A stretch of 64,000 nucleotides of DNA from JAGOCV01 sp049445855 (lineage in GTDB: Bacteria > Pseudomonadota > Gammaproteobacteria > Burkholderiales > Burkholderiaceae_C): NCBI RefSeq assembly GCF_049445855.1, contig NZ_JBMSDV010000001.1, forward strand, positions 1,178,001 to 1,242,000, in the 5' to 3' direction. Below the pieces are notes generated by a model. That model saw only the letters and a program-made list of their open reading frames with translations, did no database searches and was not told the origin of the DNA. Position numbers and translations under genes: made by a program. Below are positions 1 to 8,274 of this stretch, in pieces; the stretch's first letter is position 1, and every line of letters starts with the position of its first letter.

Positions 1-182
1 TTCGTGCGCCAAGCGCCGGGCTTGTCGGGGAAACACAGCGCCAGGTTCGCGTGGACCACACGACGGCGGGACACCGCGACGATGTACAGGCCCCAGCCCA
101 GCAGCCAGCCCAGCGCCCGCACCGGGCGCAACGGCAGGTGCGCCAGCACTTTCATGAACCAGATGCCCAGGGACGTGATCAA
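1..182 (-). CDS. Lipid A-type acyltransferase, partial (LpxL/LpxM family)
   Basis: Only the first 60 codons lie in the window; the gene runs off its left edge. The visible protein has a hydrophobic N-terminus and the segment ANLALCFPDKPG, which matches the conserved N-L-x-L-C-F-P stretch of LpxL/HtrB lauroyl acyltransferases. These inner-membrane enzymes move acyl chains from acyl-ACP to the lipid A precursor. The likely start is a TTG at 182 whose TTGA overlaps the stop of the upstream acyltransferase by 4 bp, so the two are translationally coupled. An ATG ten codons further in is an alternative. The catalytic H-x4-D/E motif would lie beyond the edge and cannot be checked. Confidence 0.8.
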   Translation of the reverse strand, partial: MITSLGIWFMKVLAHLPLRPVRALGWLLGWGLYIVAVSRRRVVHANLALCFPDKPGAWRT

Positions 183-1042
183 GCGTTGTCTCCTCGGGCT
201 GCATTCTCAGCCGGTGCAGAATTGGCGGGATCTTTGTAGCGCGCATAGCCCCAGAGATATTGCGCCGGACACTCGCGGATCAGGCGCTCCATTTCCGCAT
301 TCACCTGGGCCGCAGCCTGCGTCGCGTCCTCGGCCAGCGGTTCACGCAATGCGCGCAGGTGCACGACGTAGCCGCGCCCACCGGGCAGCCGCTCGCCCCA
401 CGCCAGCAGCACCGCCGTGCCCGGTTGCCGCGCCAGACGGGCGGACAGCGTCATCGTGTACGCATCCCGCCCGAAAAACGGCGCCCAGACACCGAGCCCC
501 GAGGGCGGCACCTGGTCAGGCAACAAGCCGACCGCCTGACCGGCCTTCAGCGCCTTGAGCATCTGCTTGACACCTGCCAGTGTGGTGGGCGCCGTCTCCA
601 GGCCGGGCCGCCCGCGTGCGCTGTCGAGCAATGGACGGAGCCAGGCCTTGCGTGCCGGGCGATAGAGCACGGTGATGGGCCCACGTGCATCGCCATACCG
701 CCGCGCGTAGCCTTGCGCAGTGATCTCGAAGCAACCCAGATGCGGCGTGAGGAAGACGATGCCCGCTCCGACTGCATGCGCCGCGTCGATCAGCTCCGCG
801 CCGTCCCAGTGGATGGGCACTTCGCGCCCCAGCCAGAGCCGGGGCAGCTCGGCCACCAGCCGGCCGGTCTGCCCGATGGCGGCGCGCGCATCCGCGCGGT
901 CGCAACCGGCCTGCGCGGCATTCGCCTGAAAGCGCCGCCGATAGGTCGGCGACAGCAGCCATGCCAGCCAGCCCAGCACGCTGCCTGCGGCATGCAGCAG
1001 CGCAAGCGGAAAGACACTGGCGAGGCGAAAAAGAAGAGTCAC
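179..1042 (-). CDS. Lauroyl/lysophospholipid acyltransferase (LpxL/HtrB family)
   Basis: A 287-residue inner-membrane acyltransferase, likely adding a secondary acyl chain to lipid A (Kdo2-lipid IVA) from acyl-ACP. The N-terminal 30 residues are hydrophobic and serve as membrane anchor. The catalytic H-x4-E motif is visible as H101-LGCF-E106. Length is near the family norm of 290-310. The start is a GTG at 1042. It is followed with a 4-bp overlap by a second member of the same family, so two acyl additions may be encoded in tandem. It is divergent from metK. Which acyl position each enzyme modifies cannot be told from sequence alone; an ornithine-lipid or other acyltransferase role is a less likely alternative. 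Confidence 0.85.
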   Translation of the reverse strand: MTLLFRLASVFPLALLHAAGSVLGWLAWLLSPTYRRRFQANAAQAGCDRADARAAIGQTGRLVAELPRLWLGREVPIHWDGAELIDAAHAVGAGIVFLTPHLGCFEITAQGYARRYGDARGPITVLYRPARKAWLRPLLDSARGRPGLETAPTTLAGVKQMLKALKAGQAVGLLPDQVPPSGLGVWAPFFGRDAYTMTLSARLARQPGTAVLLAWGERLPGGRGYVVHLRALREPLAEDATQAAAQVNAEMERLIRECPAQYLWGYARYKDPANSAPAENAARGDNA

Positions 1043-1059
1043 GAAAGGTTTAGAATCGC

Positions 1060-1100
1060 GCGTGTCGCCGAGTTACAGGACTACTTGCAGGGCGACACGC
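1060..1100. promoter_or_regulatory. 10-bp inverted repeat in the lpxL-metK divergent region
   Basis: GCGTGTCGCC (1060-1069) and GGCGACACGC (1091-1100) form a perfect 10-bp inverted repeat around a 21-nt loop. It lies 121 nt before metK and 18 nt before the acyltransferase start. A shorter repeat, TTGCC-N6-GGCAA, follows at 1134-1149. Both could be operators or fold in the metK leader RNA. I do not recognise a known SAM or SAH riboswitch. Confidence 0.4.
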
Positions 1101-1220
1101 ACGACACCGCGTCAACAAGACAGCGATTGTGCCTTGCCCGAAACGGCAATCTGCTAAAGCGTTCGCCAGGCCGTGGGGTCCGGGCAGCGCGCCCGAAGAC
1201 ACCCCAAGGAGCTCAAGCAC

Positions 1221-2405
1221 ATGGCGAACGACTTTCTCTTCACATCGGAATCCGTCTCCGAAGGCCACCCCGACAAGGTGGCCGACCAGATTTCCGATGC
1301 CATCCTCGACGCAATCTTCGCGCAGGACCCGCGCAGCCGCGTGGCCGCCGAGACGCTGACCAACACCGGCCTGGTCGTGCTCGCGGGAGAGATCACCACC
1401 AACGCGCACGTCGACTACATCCAGGTCGCGCGCGACACCATCAAGCGCATCGGTTACGACAACACCGACTACGGCATCGACTACAAGGGCTGCGCCGTGA
1501 TGGTCTGCTACGACAAGCAGTCCAACGACATCGCCCAGGGCGTGGACCATGCGAGCGACGACCACCTGAACACCGGCGCGGGCGACCAGGGCCTGATGTT
1601 CGGCTACGCCTGCGACGAAACGCCCGAGCTGATGCCCGCGCCGATTTACTACGCGCACCGCCTCGTGGAACGCCAGGCCCAACTGCGCAAGGACGGCCGC
1701 CTGCCGTTCCTGCGCCCCGACGCGAAGTCGCAGGTCACCATGCGTTATGTCGACGGCAAGCCGCACAGTATCGACACCGTGGTGCTGTCGACGCAGCACA
1801 GCCCCGACCAGAGCGAGACGCCTACCAAGATGAAGGCCTCGTTCAACGAAGCCATCATCGAGGAGATCATCAAGCCGGTTCTGCCCAAGGAATGGATCAA
1901 GGACACGCGTTACCTCATCAACCCGACCGGCCGCTTCGTCATCGGCGGCCCGCAAGGCGACTGCGGCCTGACCGGCCGCAAGATCATCGTGGACACCTAC
2001 GGCGGCGCGTGCCCGCATGGCGGCGGCGCGTTCTCGGGCAAGGACCCGTCCAAGGTGGACCGCTCGGCAGCCTATGCGGCGCGCTACGTGGCCAAGAACA
2101 TCGTGGCCGCCGGTCTGGCCAAGCAGTGCCAGATCCAGGTGGCCTACGCCATCGGCGTGGCCAAGCCGATGAACGTGACGGTGTACACCGAGGGCACGGG
2201 CGTGATTTCCGACGAGAAGATCGCCGCGCTGGTGAATGATCTCTTCGACCTGCGCCCCAAGGGCATCATCCAGATGCTCGACCTGCTGCGCCCGATCTAC
2301 AGCAAGACGGCGGCCTACGGTCACTTCGGCCGCGAAGAGCCCGAGTTCACCTGGGAACGCACGGACAAAGCGGCTGCGCTGCGCGCAGCAGCTGGCCTGA
2401 AGTAA
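1221..2405 (+). CDS. metK: S-adenosylmethionine synthetase
   Basis: Makes S-adenosylmethionine from methionine and ATP in the cytoplasm. The protein has 394 residues, normal for MetK. Diagnostic motifs are the N-terminal EGHPDK (His16 near the triphosphate site), GAGDQGLMFGYA near residue 115, and the glycine-rich GGGAFSGKDPSKVDRS loop. The start is fixed by AAGGAG at 1206-1211, ten bases before the ATG; the reading frame is open further upstream but lacks family similarity there. It is a single gene, divergent from the acyltransferases. Its 178-bp upstream region holds two inverted repeats of unknown role. Confidence 0.98.
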   Translation: MANDFLFTSESVSEGHPDKVADQISDAILDAIFAQDPRSRVAAETLTNTGLVVLAGEITTNAHVDYIQVARDTIKRIGYDNTDYGIDYKGCAVMVCYDKQSNDIAQGVDHASDDHLNTGAGDQGLMFGYACDETPELMPAPIYYAHRLVERQAQLRKDGRLPFLRPDAKSQVTMRYVDGKPHSIDTVVLSTQHSPDQSETPTKMKASFNEAIIEEIIKPVLPKEWIKDTRYLINPTGRFVIGGPQGDCGLTGRKIIVDTYGGACPHGGGAFSGKDPSKVDRSAAYAARYVAKNIVAAGLAKQCQIQVAYAIGVAKPMNVTVYTEGTGVISDEKIAALVNDLFDLRPKGIIQMLDLLRPIYSKTAAYGHFGREEPEFTWERTDKAAALRAAAGLK

Positions 2406-2412
2406 TCGATCT

Positions 2413-3351
2413 TCAGTTTCCGGCCGGGGTGGTGCCGATGTCGGCGGCCACCTCGGCCGTTCCTTTTCTGGCGCTCTGTTTCATCAGTTGCGTGAAGGCG
2501 TCTGCCGCCGGTGACAGCGCCATGCCCCGGCGCTGGTAGACGAAGAACTCACGCTCGATGGCCGGTGCGCGCAGCGGCACGAAGCGCAGGTTGAAGTTGC
2601 CCGCGAAGCTGTACGCATAGTCGGGCACGGCTGCGACACCCAGCCCCGCACCGACCAGTGCCAGCGCGGTGGTGAGGTAGCCGACTTCAGTGACCGTCTG
2701 GATCGACAGCGATGCGTCGTAGTCGTGCAGCAGTTGCTCCAGATAGCGGTTGAAGTCGCTGGAATAGATCACCCATCGCTCGCCACGCAAATCGCTCCAC
2801 GACACCGCCGTCCGATTGGCCAGCGGATGCGATGCCGCGCAGGCCAGGCGCATCGGCATGTTCATGAGAAAGGTGCGCGTCACATCCTCCCCCGTGGGAC
2901 GCTCGGGGCCGAAGCCGATCTCGGCGTCCCCGCGACGCACCGCGGGGACGATGTCGTCGGCCGTGCCGTCGAGCACCCGCAGGCCGACGTCCGGGAACTT
3001 CGTGTCGAACTGCGCCAGCACGCCGGCCATCCAGGTGCAGGCCAGCAACTGCGGCGCGACGACACGCAGCAGGCCGCTGCGCAACGTACGCAGGTCACTC
3101 GCCCCCTCTTCCATCTGCCGCAGGTCGTCGAGCATGCGGCGCGCCAGCGGCAGCAGTTGCTGCCCGGATTCGGTCAGCGTGACCGAGTTGCGCGAGCGGT
3201 CGAACAGCCGCAGCCCGACTTCCTCCTCGAGTTGCTGCACCAGCATGCTCACAGCCGACTGCGTCAGGCTGAGCTGCCGGGCCGCAGCGGTGAAGCTGCC
3301 GGCGCGCGCCACGGTGGAGAAAGCGCGCATCTGGCGGAGGGTGATGTTCAT
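2413..3351 (-). CDS. LysR-family transcriptional regulator
   Basis: A 312-residue LysR regulator: winged helix-turn-helix in residues 1-60 (MRAFSTVARAGSFTAAARQL followed by LTQSAVSMLVQQLEEEVG) and a LysR substrate-binding domain from about residue 90. The start at 3351 (MNITLRQM) fits the family; an upstream in-frame ATG at 3378 would add nine atypical residues. It diverges from the DadA-like gene at 3459, the classical arrangement for a LysR protein controlling its neighbour, so the DadA-HyuB-Bug-RidA cluster is its probable target. The effector is unknown. The short shared region (3352-3458) is clearly richer in A and T than its surroundings, as promoters are. Confidence 0.92.
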   Translation of the reverse strand: MNITLRQMRAFSTVARAGSFTAAARQLSLTQSAVSMLVQQLEEEVGLRLFDRSRNSVTLTESGQQLLPLARRMLDDLRQMEEGASDLRTLRSGLLRVVAPQLLACTWMAGVLAQFDTKFPDVGLRVLDGTADDIVPAVRRGDAEIGFGPERPTGEDVTRTFLMNMPMRLACAASHPLANRTAVSWSDLRGERWVIYSSDFNRYLEQLLHDYDASLSIQTVTEVGYLTTALALVGAGLGVAAVPDYAYSFAGNFNLRFVPLRAPAIEREFFVYQRRGMALSPAADAFTQLMKQSARKGTAEVAADIGTTPAGN

Positions 3352-3458
3352 GGATGCACCAATCTGGTTGCCAAGCACGGCTACGAATCAAATTTATTGA
3401 TCCAAGTATAAAAAGAATCTGTTTGCCTGATATATCGATCGCCGACAGAATGCCCCGG

Positions 3459-4694
3459 ATGCATATCGCCGTCATCGGGACTGGCATCGTCGGAACCTGC
3501 ACTGCCGCATGGCTGCAGCGCGACGGCCACCAGATCACCTTCTTCGACCCGCGCGAGCCCGGCGAAGCCTGCTCGTTCGGCAATGCCGGTTCGCTCTCGC
3601 CCAGCGCCTGCCTGCCCGTGGGCATGCCCGGCATGTGGAAGCGCGTGCCCAGATGGCTGCTCGATCCGCTGGGGCCGCTCACCGTCCGCTGGGCGTATGC
3701 GCCGGCCGTGGTGCCCTGGCTGCTTAGCATGCTGCGGCACTCCACGCGCGAAGAGGTCACGCGCATCGCCACCGCGCTGCGCAGCCTGCTCGAACCCATC
3801 TTCGACTGCTACGACCCGCTGATCGGCGACGCCGGCGCCACGCATCTGGTGCGCCGCTCGGGTTGTCTGTATGTCTATTCGTCGCGCGAGACTGCGGCGC
3901 AATGGGCGTGGGGCATGAACCTGCGCCGCTCGCTCGGCGTGAACATGATCGACATCGGGCAGGAAGAGCTCGAATCGCTGGAGCCCGACCTCAAGGGCAA
4001 GTTCCGCTTCGGCATCCTCGCGCCGGAGAACGGCTCCACCTCGGACCCGTCGGCGCTGGTGAAGGCGCTGCATGCCCACAGCGTTGCGCGTGGCGCCCGC
4101 TCCGTCCGCCAGGCCGTCACCGGCTTCGAGCAGCAGGGCGGACAGGTCACCGGCGTGAAGACAGCCGATGGACAGGCCACGCCGGTGGACGGTGTCGTCA
4201 TCGCAGCCGGCGCATGGTCGGGGCAACTGGCTGCAGTGCTCGGCACGCGCGTGCCGCTGGAGACGCAGCGCGGCTACCACGTCACCGTGCGCAGTTCCAA
4301 CCTGCAGCTCAAGCACACCGTCATGGCCGTCGAGCACAACCTGATGGTCAATCCGATGGCCATGGGCCTGCGCCTGGCCGGCACCGTGGAATTCGCGGGC
4401 CTCAAGGCGCCGCCGAACTACGACCGCGCCCAGCGCCTGCTGCGCCAGGGCCAGGATCTTTTCCCGCACCTGGACACGAGCGACACCACGCAGTGGATGG
4501 GTCACCGCCCCTGCATGCCCGACAGCCTGCCGGTGATCGGCCGCACGCGCCGCGCCGACAATGCCTGGCTCGCCTTCGGCCATGGTCACATGGGCATGTG
4601 CATGGGCGCGACCACCGGTCGCGAAGTGGCGCACCTCGTGGCCGGCCGTCAGCCGCAGGTCGACCTGAAGCCGTTCAGTCCCGAGCGCTTCTGA
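3459..4694 (+). CDS. FAD-dependent amino-acid oxidoreductase (DadA-like)
   Basis: A 411-residue DAO/DadA-type flavoprotein. The N-terminus carries the FAD-binding fold GTGIVGT and an acidic strand end (ITFFDP). SFGNAGSLSPSA resembles the SFANAGQxS stretch of D-amino-acid dehydrogenases. The C-terminal GHGHMGMCMGATTGR is the second dinucleotide-contact region of the family. It should oxidise a D-amino acid or related amine to an imino acid and pass electrons to the respiratory chain. The start could be ATG 3459 or 3450; 3459 gives the tighter N-terminus. It is five bases from the HyuB fusion gene and is the first gene of the cluster ending with ridA. The substrate is unknown. Confidence 0.88.
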   Translation: MHIAVIGTGIVGTCTAAWLQRDGHQITFFDPREPGEACSFGNAGSLSPSACLPVGMPGMWKRVPRWLLDPLGPLTVRWAYAPAVVPWLLSMLRHSTREEVTRIATALRSLLEPIFDCYDPLIGDAGATHLVRRSGCLYVYSSRETAAQWAWGMNLRRSLGVNMIDIGQEELESLEPDLKGKFRFGILAPENGSTSDPSALVKALHAHSVARGARSVRQAVTGFEQQGGQVTGVKTADGQATPVDGVVIAAGAWSGQLAAVLGTRVPLETQRGYHVTVRSSNLQLKHTVMAVEHNLMVNPMAMGLRLAGTVEFAGLKAPPNYDRAQRLLRQGQDLFPHLDTSDTTQWMGHRPCMPDSLPVIGRTRRADNAWLAFGHGHMGMCMGATTGREVAHLVAGRQPQVDLKPFSPERF

Positions 4695-4699
4695 ATTCC

Positions 4700-6724
4700 A
4701 TGAACGACGTCGCCCTCATCTGCACCCACGGCTTCGCCGATGTCCTGACGCTCGCGCGCCAGAACCGCGCCGATCCGTATGCGCTGCATGTACCGGCGTC
4801 GCCCTGGCTCGAACTGCTGCCGCCGGCATGGCGTGTCGAGGTGCGCGGGCGGATCGATGCGACGGGCCGTGAAGTCGAGGCGCTCGATGCTGCAGGCATC
4901 GACAGCACACTCGCTGCGCTGGCCGCGCTGCCCCGTCCGCCACGCGCCGTGGCCATCTGCCTGCTGTTCGCGCATCTCAATCCGGCGCATGAAGAGGCCT
5001 TGCGGGCACGCATCGCGCAACGGTTTCCCCTGACGCGGATTGCCTGCTCGCACCAGGTGAAGCCGGTTGCAGGCGAGTACGAGCGCACCGTGGCGACGCT
5101 CGGATCGCTCGGGGTTCAACTGCCCGGGCCGGTGGTGGCGGCCATGGAAGAGACATCACGCTCCGCGTTCGCACAACAACTCGAAGACATCGCCAACCAG
5201 ATGCAGCAACGCCTCGTGGACGAGGCTGTCTCCACCGTCGTGCGCGAAGCCATGGACTGCGCGGCCGCGATCTTCCTGCCCGATGGCCGCATGGTTGCGC
5301 AGGCCCGCACGCTGCCCTTGCTGCTGGGCAGCCTGTCACCGGCCGTGGCAGGCCTGCTGGACTCGTTCCCGATCTCGGCCATGGACGACGGCTGCGGCTA
5401 TCTCGTCAACGACCCGTGGCACGGCGGCACACACCTGCCGGACTTCACGCTCATGCGCCCCGTGCGCGTGGGCGAGAAGGTGGTCGCACTCGTCGCGTGC
5501 GTCCTGCATCACCAGGACGTGGGCGGCATCGCACCAGGCTCGGTGCCGACCAATGCCACGGACATCCTGCAGGAAGGCCTGCGCATTCCGCCGATCCAGC
5601 TGTACCGCGCGGGTGAGGCGCATCCGCGCGTGATGCGCATGCTGTGCGCCAACAGCCGCATGCCCGACAACCTGGCCGGCGACCTGCGCGCGCAGTGGCT
5701 GTGTCTTGAGCAAGGCGCGCGCATGCTCGCGCCACTCATCGCGCGCGACGCGGACGCCTTCGCCTCCGGGGCCGAAGCCGCGCTCGCACAATCGGAAGCC
5801 GCCACCCGCGCCGCGCTGAAGGCTGCACCCGATGGCGAATACGTCTTCGGCGACGCACTCGACGGCGACGGCGTGACGCTGGACGCCGTGCCACTCAAGG
5901 TGCGGATCATCAAGCAGGGCGACTCCGCCACGCTGGACCTGAGCGAGTGCGCGCCACAGACCCGGGGGCCGATGAATGCGTCGCGCGGCGCCGTGTGGGC
6001 CGCCGTCACCTACTTCGCGCGCATGCTCGCGCCGCAGGCCGCCAGCAACGACGGTTGCACCGCGCCGATCACACTCGTCACGCGCCCGGGCACCATCGTC
6101 GACCCCACCTTCCCTGCGGCGGTCAACGCGCGGACCAACCTCGTCAAGCTGCTGGCCAACGCGTTCCTGGGTGCGTGGGCGCGTGCGTTGCCTGCACACA
6201 TGCCTGCCCCGAACGCGGCGGAAGTCGTCGTGCTCTCGCTCGGTGGATCGGTGGGCGACAACAAGCCGTGGCTGTTCACCGAAATCATCGCGTCTGCCGC
6301 CGGTGGTGCGCCGTGGGGCGCAGGCGGCAGCGGCGTGTCCACCGACGTGGGCAACGCACGCAACACCCCCGCCGAAGCCGTCGAGGCGCAAGCGCCGATC
6401 CGCGTGGAGCGCGTGGCACTCCGCGCGAACTCGGGCGGCGCAGGCCGTCACCGCGGCGGCGACGGCGTGGTGCGCAGCTATCGCCTGCTCGAGGGCAACG
6501 GAAGCATTTCCTATCGCGGCGAGCGGCACGGCATCGCACCCCAGGGTGCGGCCGGCGGCTTGCCGGGAACTTGTGCCGCAGCACGTATCGAACGTGCCAA
6601 TGGCCAGATCGAACACCTGCCCGCCAAGGCGCGGGTGCAATGGCAGGCGGGCGACCGCCTGGTCATCGAAACCGCGGGTGCCGGTGGGTGGGGTTCCACC
6701 GCCGGCGTGGAGACACCCGCATGA
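4700..6724 (+). CDS. Truncated HyuA fragment fused to hydantoinase/oxoprolinase subunit B
   Basis: A 674-residue protein of unusual composition. Residues 1 to about 132 match an internal part of the hydantoinase A N-terminal domain (VALICTHGFADVLTLARQNR, later AGEYERT). Residues from about 150 to the end are a full HyuB-like subunit (NDPWHGGTHLPDFTL; C-terminal GGAGRHRGGDGVVRSYRLLE). The HyuA nucleotide-binding start (IGVDVGGTxTD) and the whole actin-like catalytic domain are missing. Known HyuAB and 5-oxoprolinase enzymes open hydantoin, oxoproline or methylhydantoin rings using ATP. Without the ATPase part, this protein either works with a separate HyuA or does something ATP-independent. 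No HyuA is present nearby. The gene begins five bases after the DadA-like stop and has no clear Shine-Dalgarno sequence. Confidence 0.85.
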   Translation: MNDVALICTHGFADVLTLARQNRADPYALHVPASPWLELLPPAWRVEVRGRIDATGREVEALDAAGIDSTLAALAALPRPPRAVAICLLFAHLNPAHEEALRARIAQRFPLTRIACSHQVKPVAGEYERTVATLGSLGVQLPGPVVAAMEETSRSAFAQQLEDIANQMQQRLVDEAVSTVVREAMDCAAAIFLPDGRMVAQARTLPLLLGSLSPAVAGLLDSFPISAMDDGCGYLVNDPWHGGTHLPDFTLMRPVRVGEKVVALVACVLHHQDVGGIAPGSVPTNATDILQEGLRIPPIQLYRAGEAHPRVMRMLCANSRMPDNLAGDLRAQWLCLEQGARMLAPLIARDADAFASGAEAALAQSEAATRAALKAAPDGEYVFGDALDGDGVTLDAVPLKVRIIKQGDSATLDLSECAPQTRGPMNASRGAVWAAVTYFARMLAPQAASNDGCTAPITLVTRPGTIVDPTFPAAVNARTNLVKLLANAFLGAWARALPAHMPAPNAAEVVVLSLGGSVGDNKPWLFTEIIASAAGGAPWGAGGSGVSTDVGNARNTPAEAVEAQAPIRVERVALRANSGGAGRHRGGDGVVRSYRLLEGNGSISYRGERHGIAPQGAAGGLPGTCAAARIERANGQIEHLPAKARVQWQAGDRLVIETAGAGGWGSTAGVETPA

Positions 6725-6833
6725 GCCGCAGCGTGAAGTCGTGCGCTGCTTCCTGGCGTGCGTCGCATTGCGCGGCGCGTTGTACGTCGCCCTGCACGCC
6801 ATCGTGCCTCACCTTCTCCTGGAGCCCCTGACC

Positions 6834-7844
6834 ATGAAACAACCCCTCTCCTCCCTGAACAAGTTCACCCGCCGGGCCACCCTCGCAGCCGGCGTGGCGG
6901 CCGTCGCCGTCGCGACGTTCGCGCCGGTTGCGGCGCAGGCGCAGGCTTTCCCCACCAAGCCGATCCGCATCGTCGTGCCCTTCCCGCCCGGCGGCAGCAC
7001 CGACCTGCTGGCGCGCCGCATCGGCGAAAAACTCGCGGCCGCCTGGGGCCAGCCCGTCGTCGTCGAAAACCGCGCAGGTGCCGGTGGCACCGTCGGTGCC
7101 GACTATGTGGCGAAGTCGCCCGCCGATGGCTACACGCTGCTCATGGGCGTGACCGGCAGCAATGCAATCTCGCAGGCGCTGTATCCCAAGCTGCCGTATG
7201 ACGTGGTGAAGGATTTCTCGCCCGTCTCGATGGTGGTGAGCTCGCCGCTCGTGCTGGCAGTGAACCCCACGGTGAAGGCCAACACGGCTGCCGAGTTCCT
7301 CGCGCTGGCCAAGGCCAAGCCGGGCTCCGTGAGCTACGGCTCGCCCGGCAATGGCACGTCGATGCACCTGACCGGCGAGATGTACAAGCAGGCTGCCAAG
7401 GTGTCGATGGTGCACATCCCCTACCGCGGCAGTGCGGGCATGCTGACCGACCTGATGGGCGGCCAGATCGAATCCACGTTCGGCGACCTGCTGGTGCTGA
7501 TGCCACAGATCGAGGCCGGCAAGGTCCGCCCGCTCGCCGTGACGTCGAAGAAGCGCCACCCGATGCTGCCCAATGTGCCGACACTGGCCGAAGCCGGTCT
7601 GCCGGAGTTCGAGGCGCTGTCGTGGCAGGGCCTGTTCGCACCCGCCGGCACACCGGCCGACGTGATGACCAAGCTCAGCACCGAAGTGAACAAGGCGCTC
7701 AAGTCGCCCGAGATCACGGACTACTTCGGCTCGCGCGGCTTCATCATCGAAGGCACGACGCCTGCGGCATTCAAGTCGTTCATCGAAGCCGAGGTCAAGA
7801 AGTGGACGACCATCGTGCAGGTCTCGGGCGCGAAGCCGGACTGA
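6834..7844 (+). CDS. Bug/TctC-family periplasmic solute-binding protein
   Basis: A 336-residue extracytoplasmic receptor of the tripartite tricarboxylate (TctC/Bug) family. It has a long signal peptide with a twin-arginine-like FTRRATL segment and a cleavage site near AQA-QAFPTKPIR. PTKPIRIVVPFPPGGSTDLL and ENRAGAGGTVGA are the family's ligand-loop hallmarks. Such proteins bind small carboxylates or amino acids; in this cluster it probably captures the substrate of the DadA/HyuB enzymes. No TctA or TctB membrane genes are nearby, which is common for Bug proteins in Burkholderiales. The start at 6834 follows GGAG at 6821-6824. Confidence 0.93.
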   Translation: MKQPLSSLNKFTRRATLAAGVAAVAVATFAPVAAQAQAFPTKPIRIVVPFPPGGSTDLLARRIGEKLAAAWGQPVVVENRAGAGGTVGADYVAKSPADGYTLLMGVTGSNAISQALYPKLPYDVVKDFSPVSMVVSSPLVLAVNPTVKANTAAEFLALAKAKPGSVSYGSPGNGTSMHLTGEMYKQAAKVSMVHIPYRGSAGMLTDLMGGQIESTFGDLLVLMPQIEAGKVRPLAVTSKKRHPMLPNVPTLAEAGLPEFEALSWQGLFAPAGTPADVMTKLSTEVNKALKSPEITDYFGSRGFIIEGTTPAAFKSFIEAEVKKWTTIVQVSGAKPD

Positions 7845-7854
7845 TCATCGAACA

Positions 7855-8274
7855 ATGGGCACATCGACAAAGATCGAACGCATCGGCCCGCCGGTCGTGC
7901 GCGCGGGCAATGTGCAGCCGATCTCGTCCGCCGTGGCGTGGGACCGGCTGGTCTTCGTGGCCGGCCAGGTTCCGGTGGTGAAGGGTCAGCCCGCTGCGCC
8001 CGACATGGCGGGCCAGACGCACGCGACCATCGACATGATCGAGAGCATCCTCGCCGAAGCCGGCTGCACGCTGGCCGATGTGGTGAAGACCACCGTGTGG
8101 ATCACCGACGCTGCCGACTACCCGGAATTCAACGCTGCATATGCAGAGCGTTTTCCGGCGGAGTCGGCACCGGCGCGGTCCACGGTCATTGCCGGATTGA
8201 TCGCGCCGGTGAAGGTGGAGATCGAGGCCGTCGCGGTACGACCCCCGCCTGGATCGAACGCTCAGAAGCGGTAG
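7855..8274 (+). CDS. RidA family imine/enamine deaminase
   Basis: A 139-residue RidA/YjgF protein. Family members hydrolyse reactive imino or enamino acids to keto acids. The catalytic arginine is seen as R108 in APARSTV, and QVPVVKGQ with DVVKTTVWITD follow the family pattern. It begins ten bases after the Bug gene and so closes the cluster that begins with a DadA-like oxidase, whose expected product is an imine. This makes a role in clearing that product likely. The 3' end overlaps the convergent outer-membrane protein gene by 13 bp (8262-8274). Confidence 0.9.
   Translation: MGTSTKIERIGPPVVRAGNVQPISSAVAWDRLVFVAGQVPVVKGQPAAPDMAGQTHATIDMIESILAEAGCTLADVVKTTVWITDAADYPEFNAAYAERFPAESAPARSTVIAGLIAPVKVEIEAVAVRPPPGSNAQKR

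Noticed and set aside
1043..1220. A SAM or SAH riboswitch before metK
   Set aside because: I could not match the region to any riboswitch core known to me; only simple inverted repeats are present.
4700..6724. Calling the HyuA'/HyuB gene a pseudogene
   Set aside because: The frame is continuous over 674 codons, HyuB motifs are intact and the neighbours form an orderly cluster. Truncation of HyuA alone does not prove loss of function.
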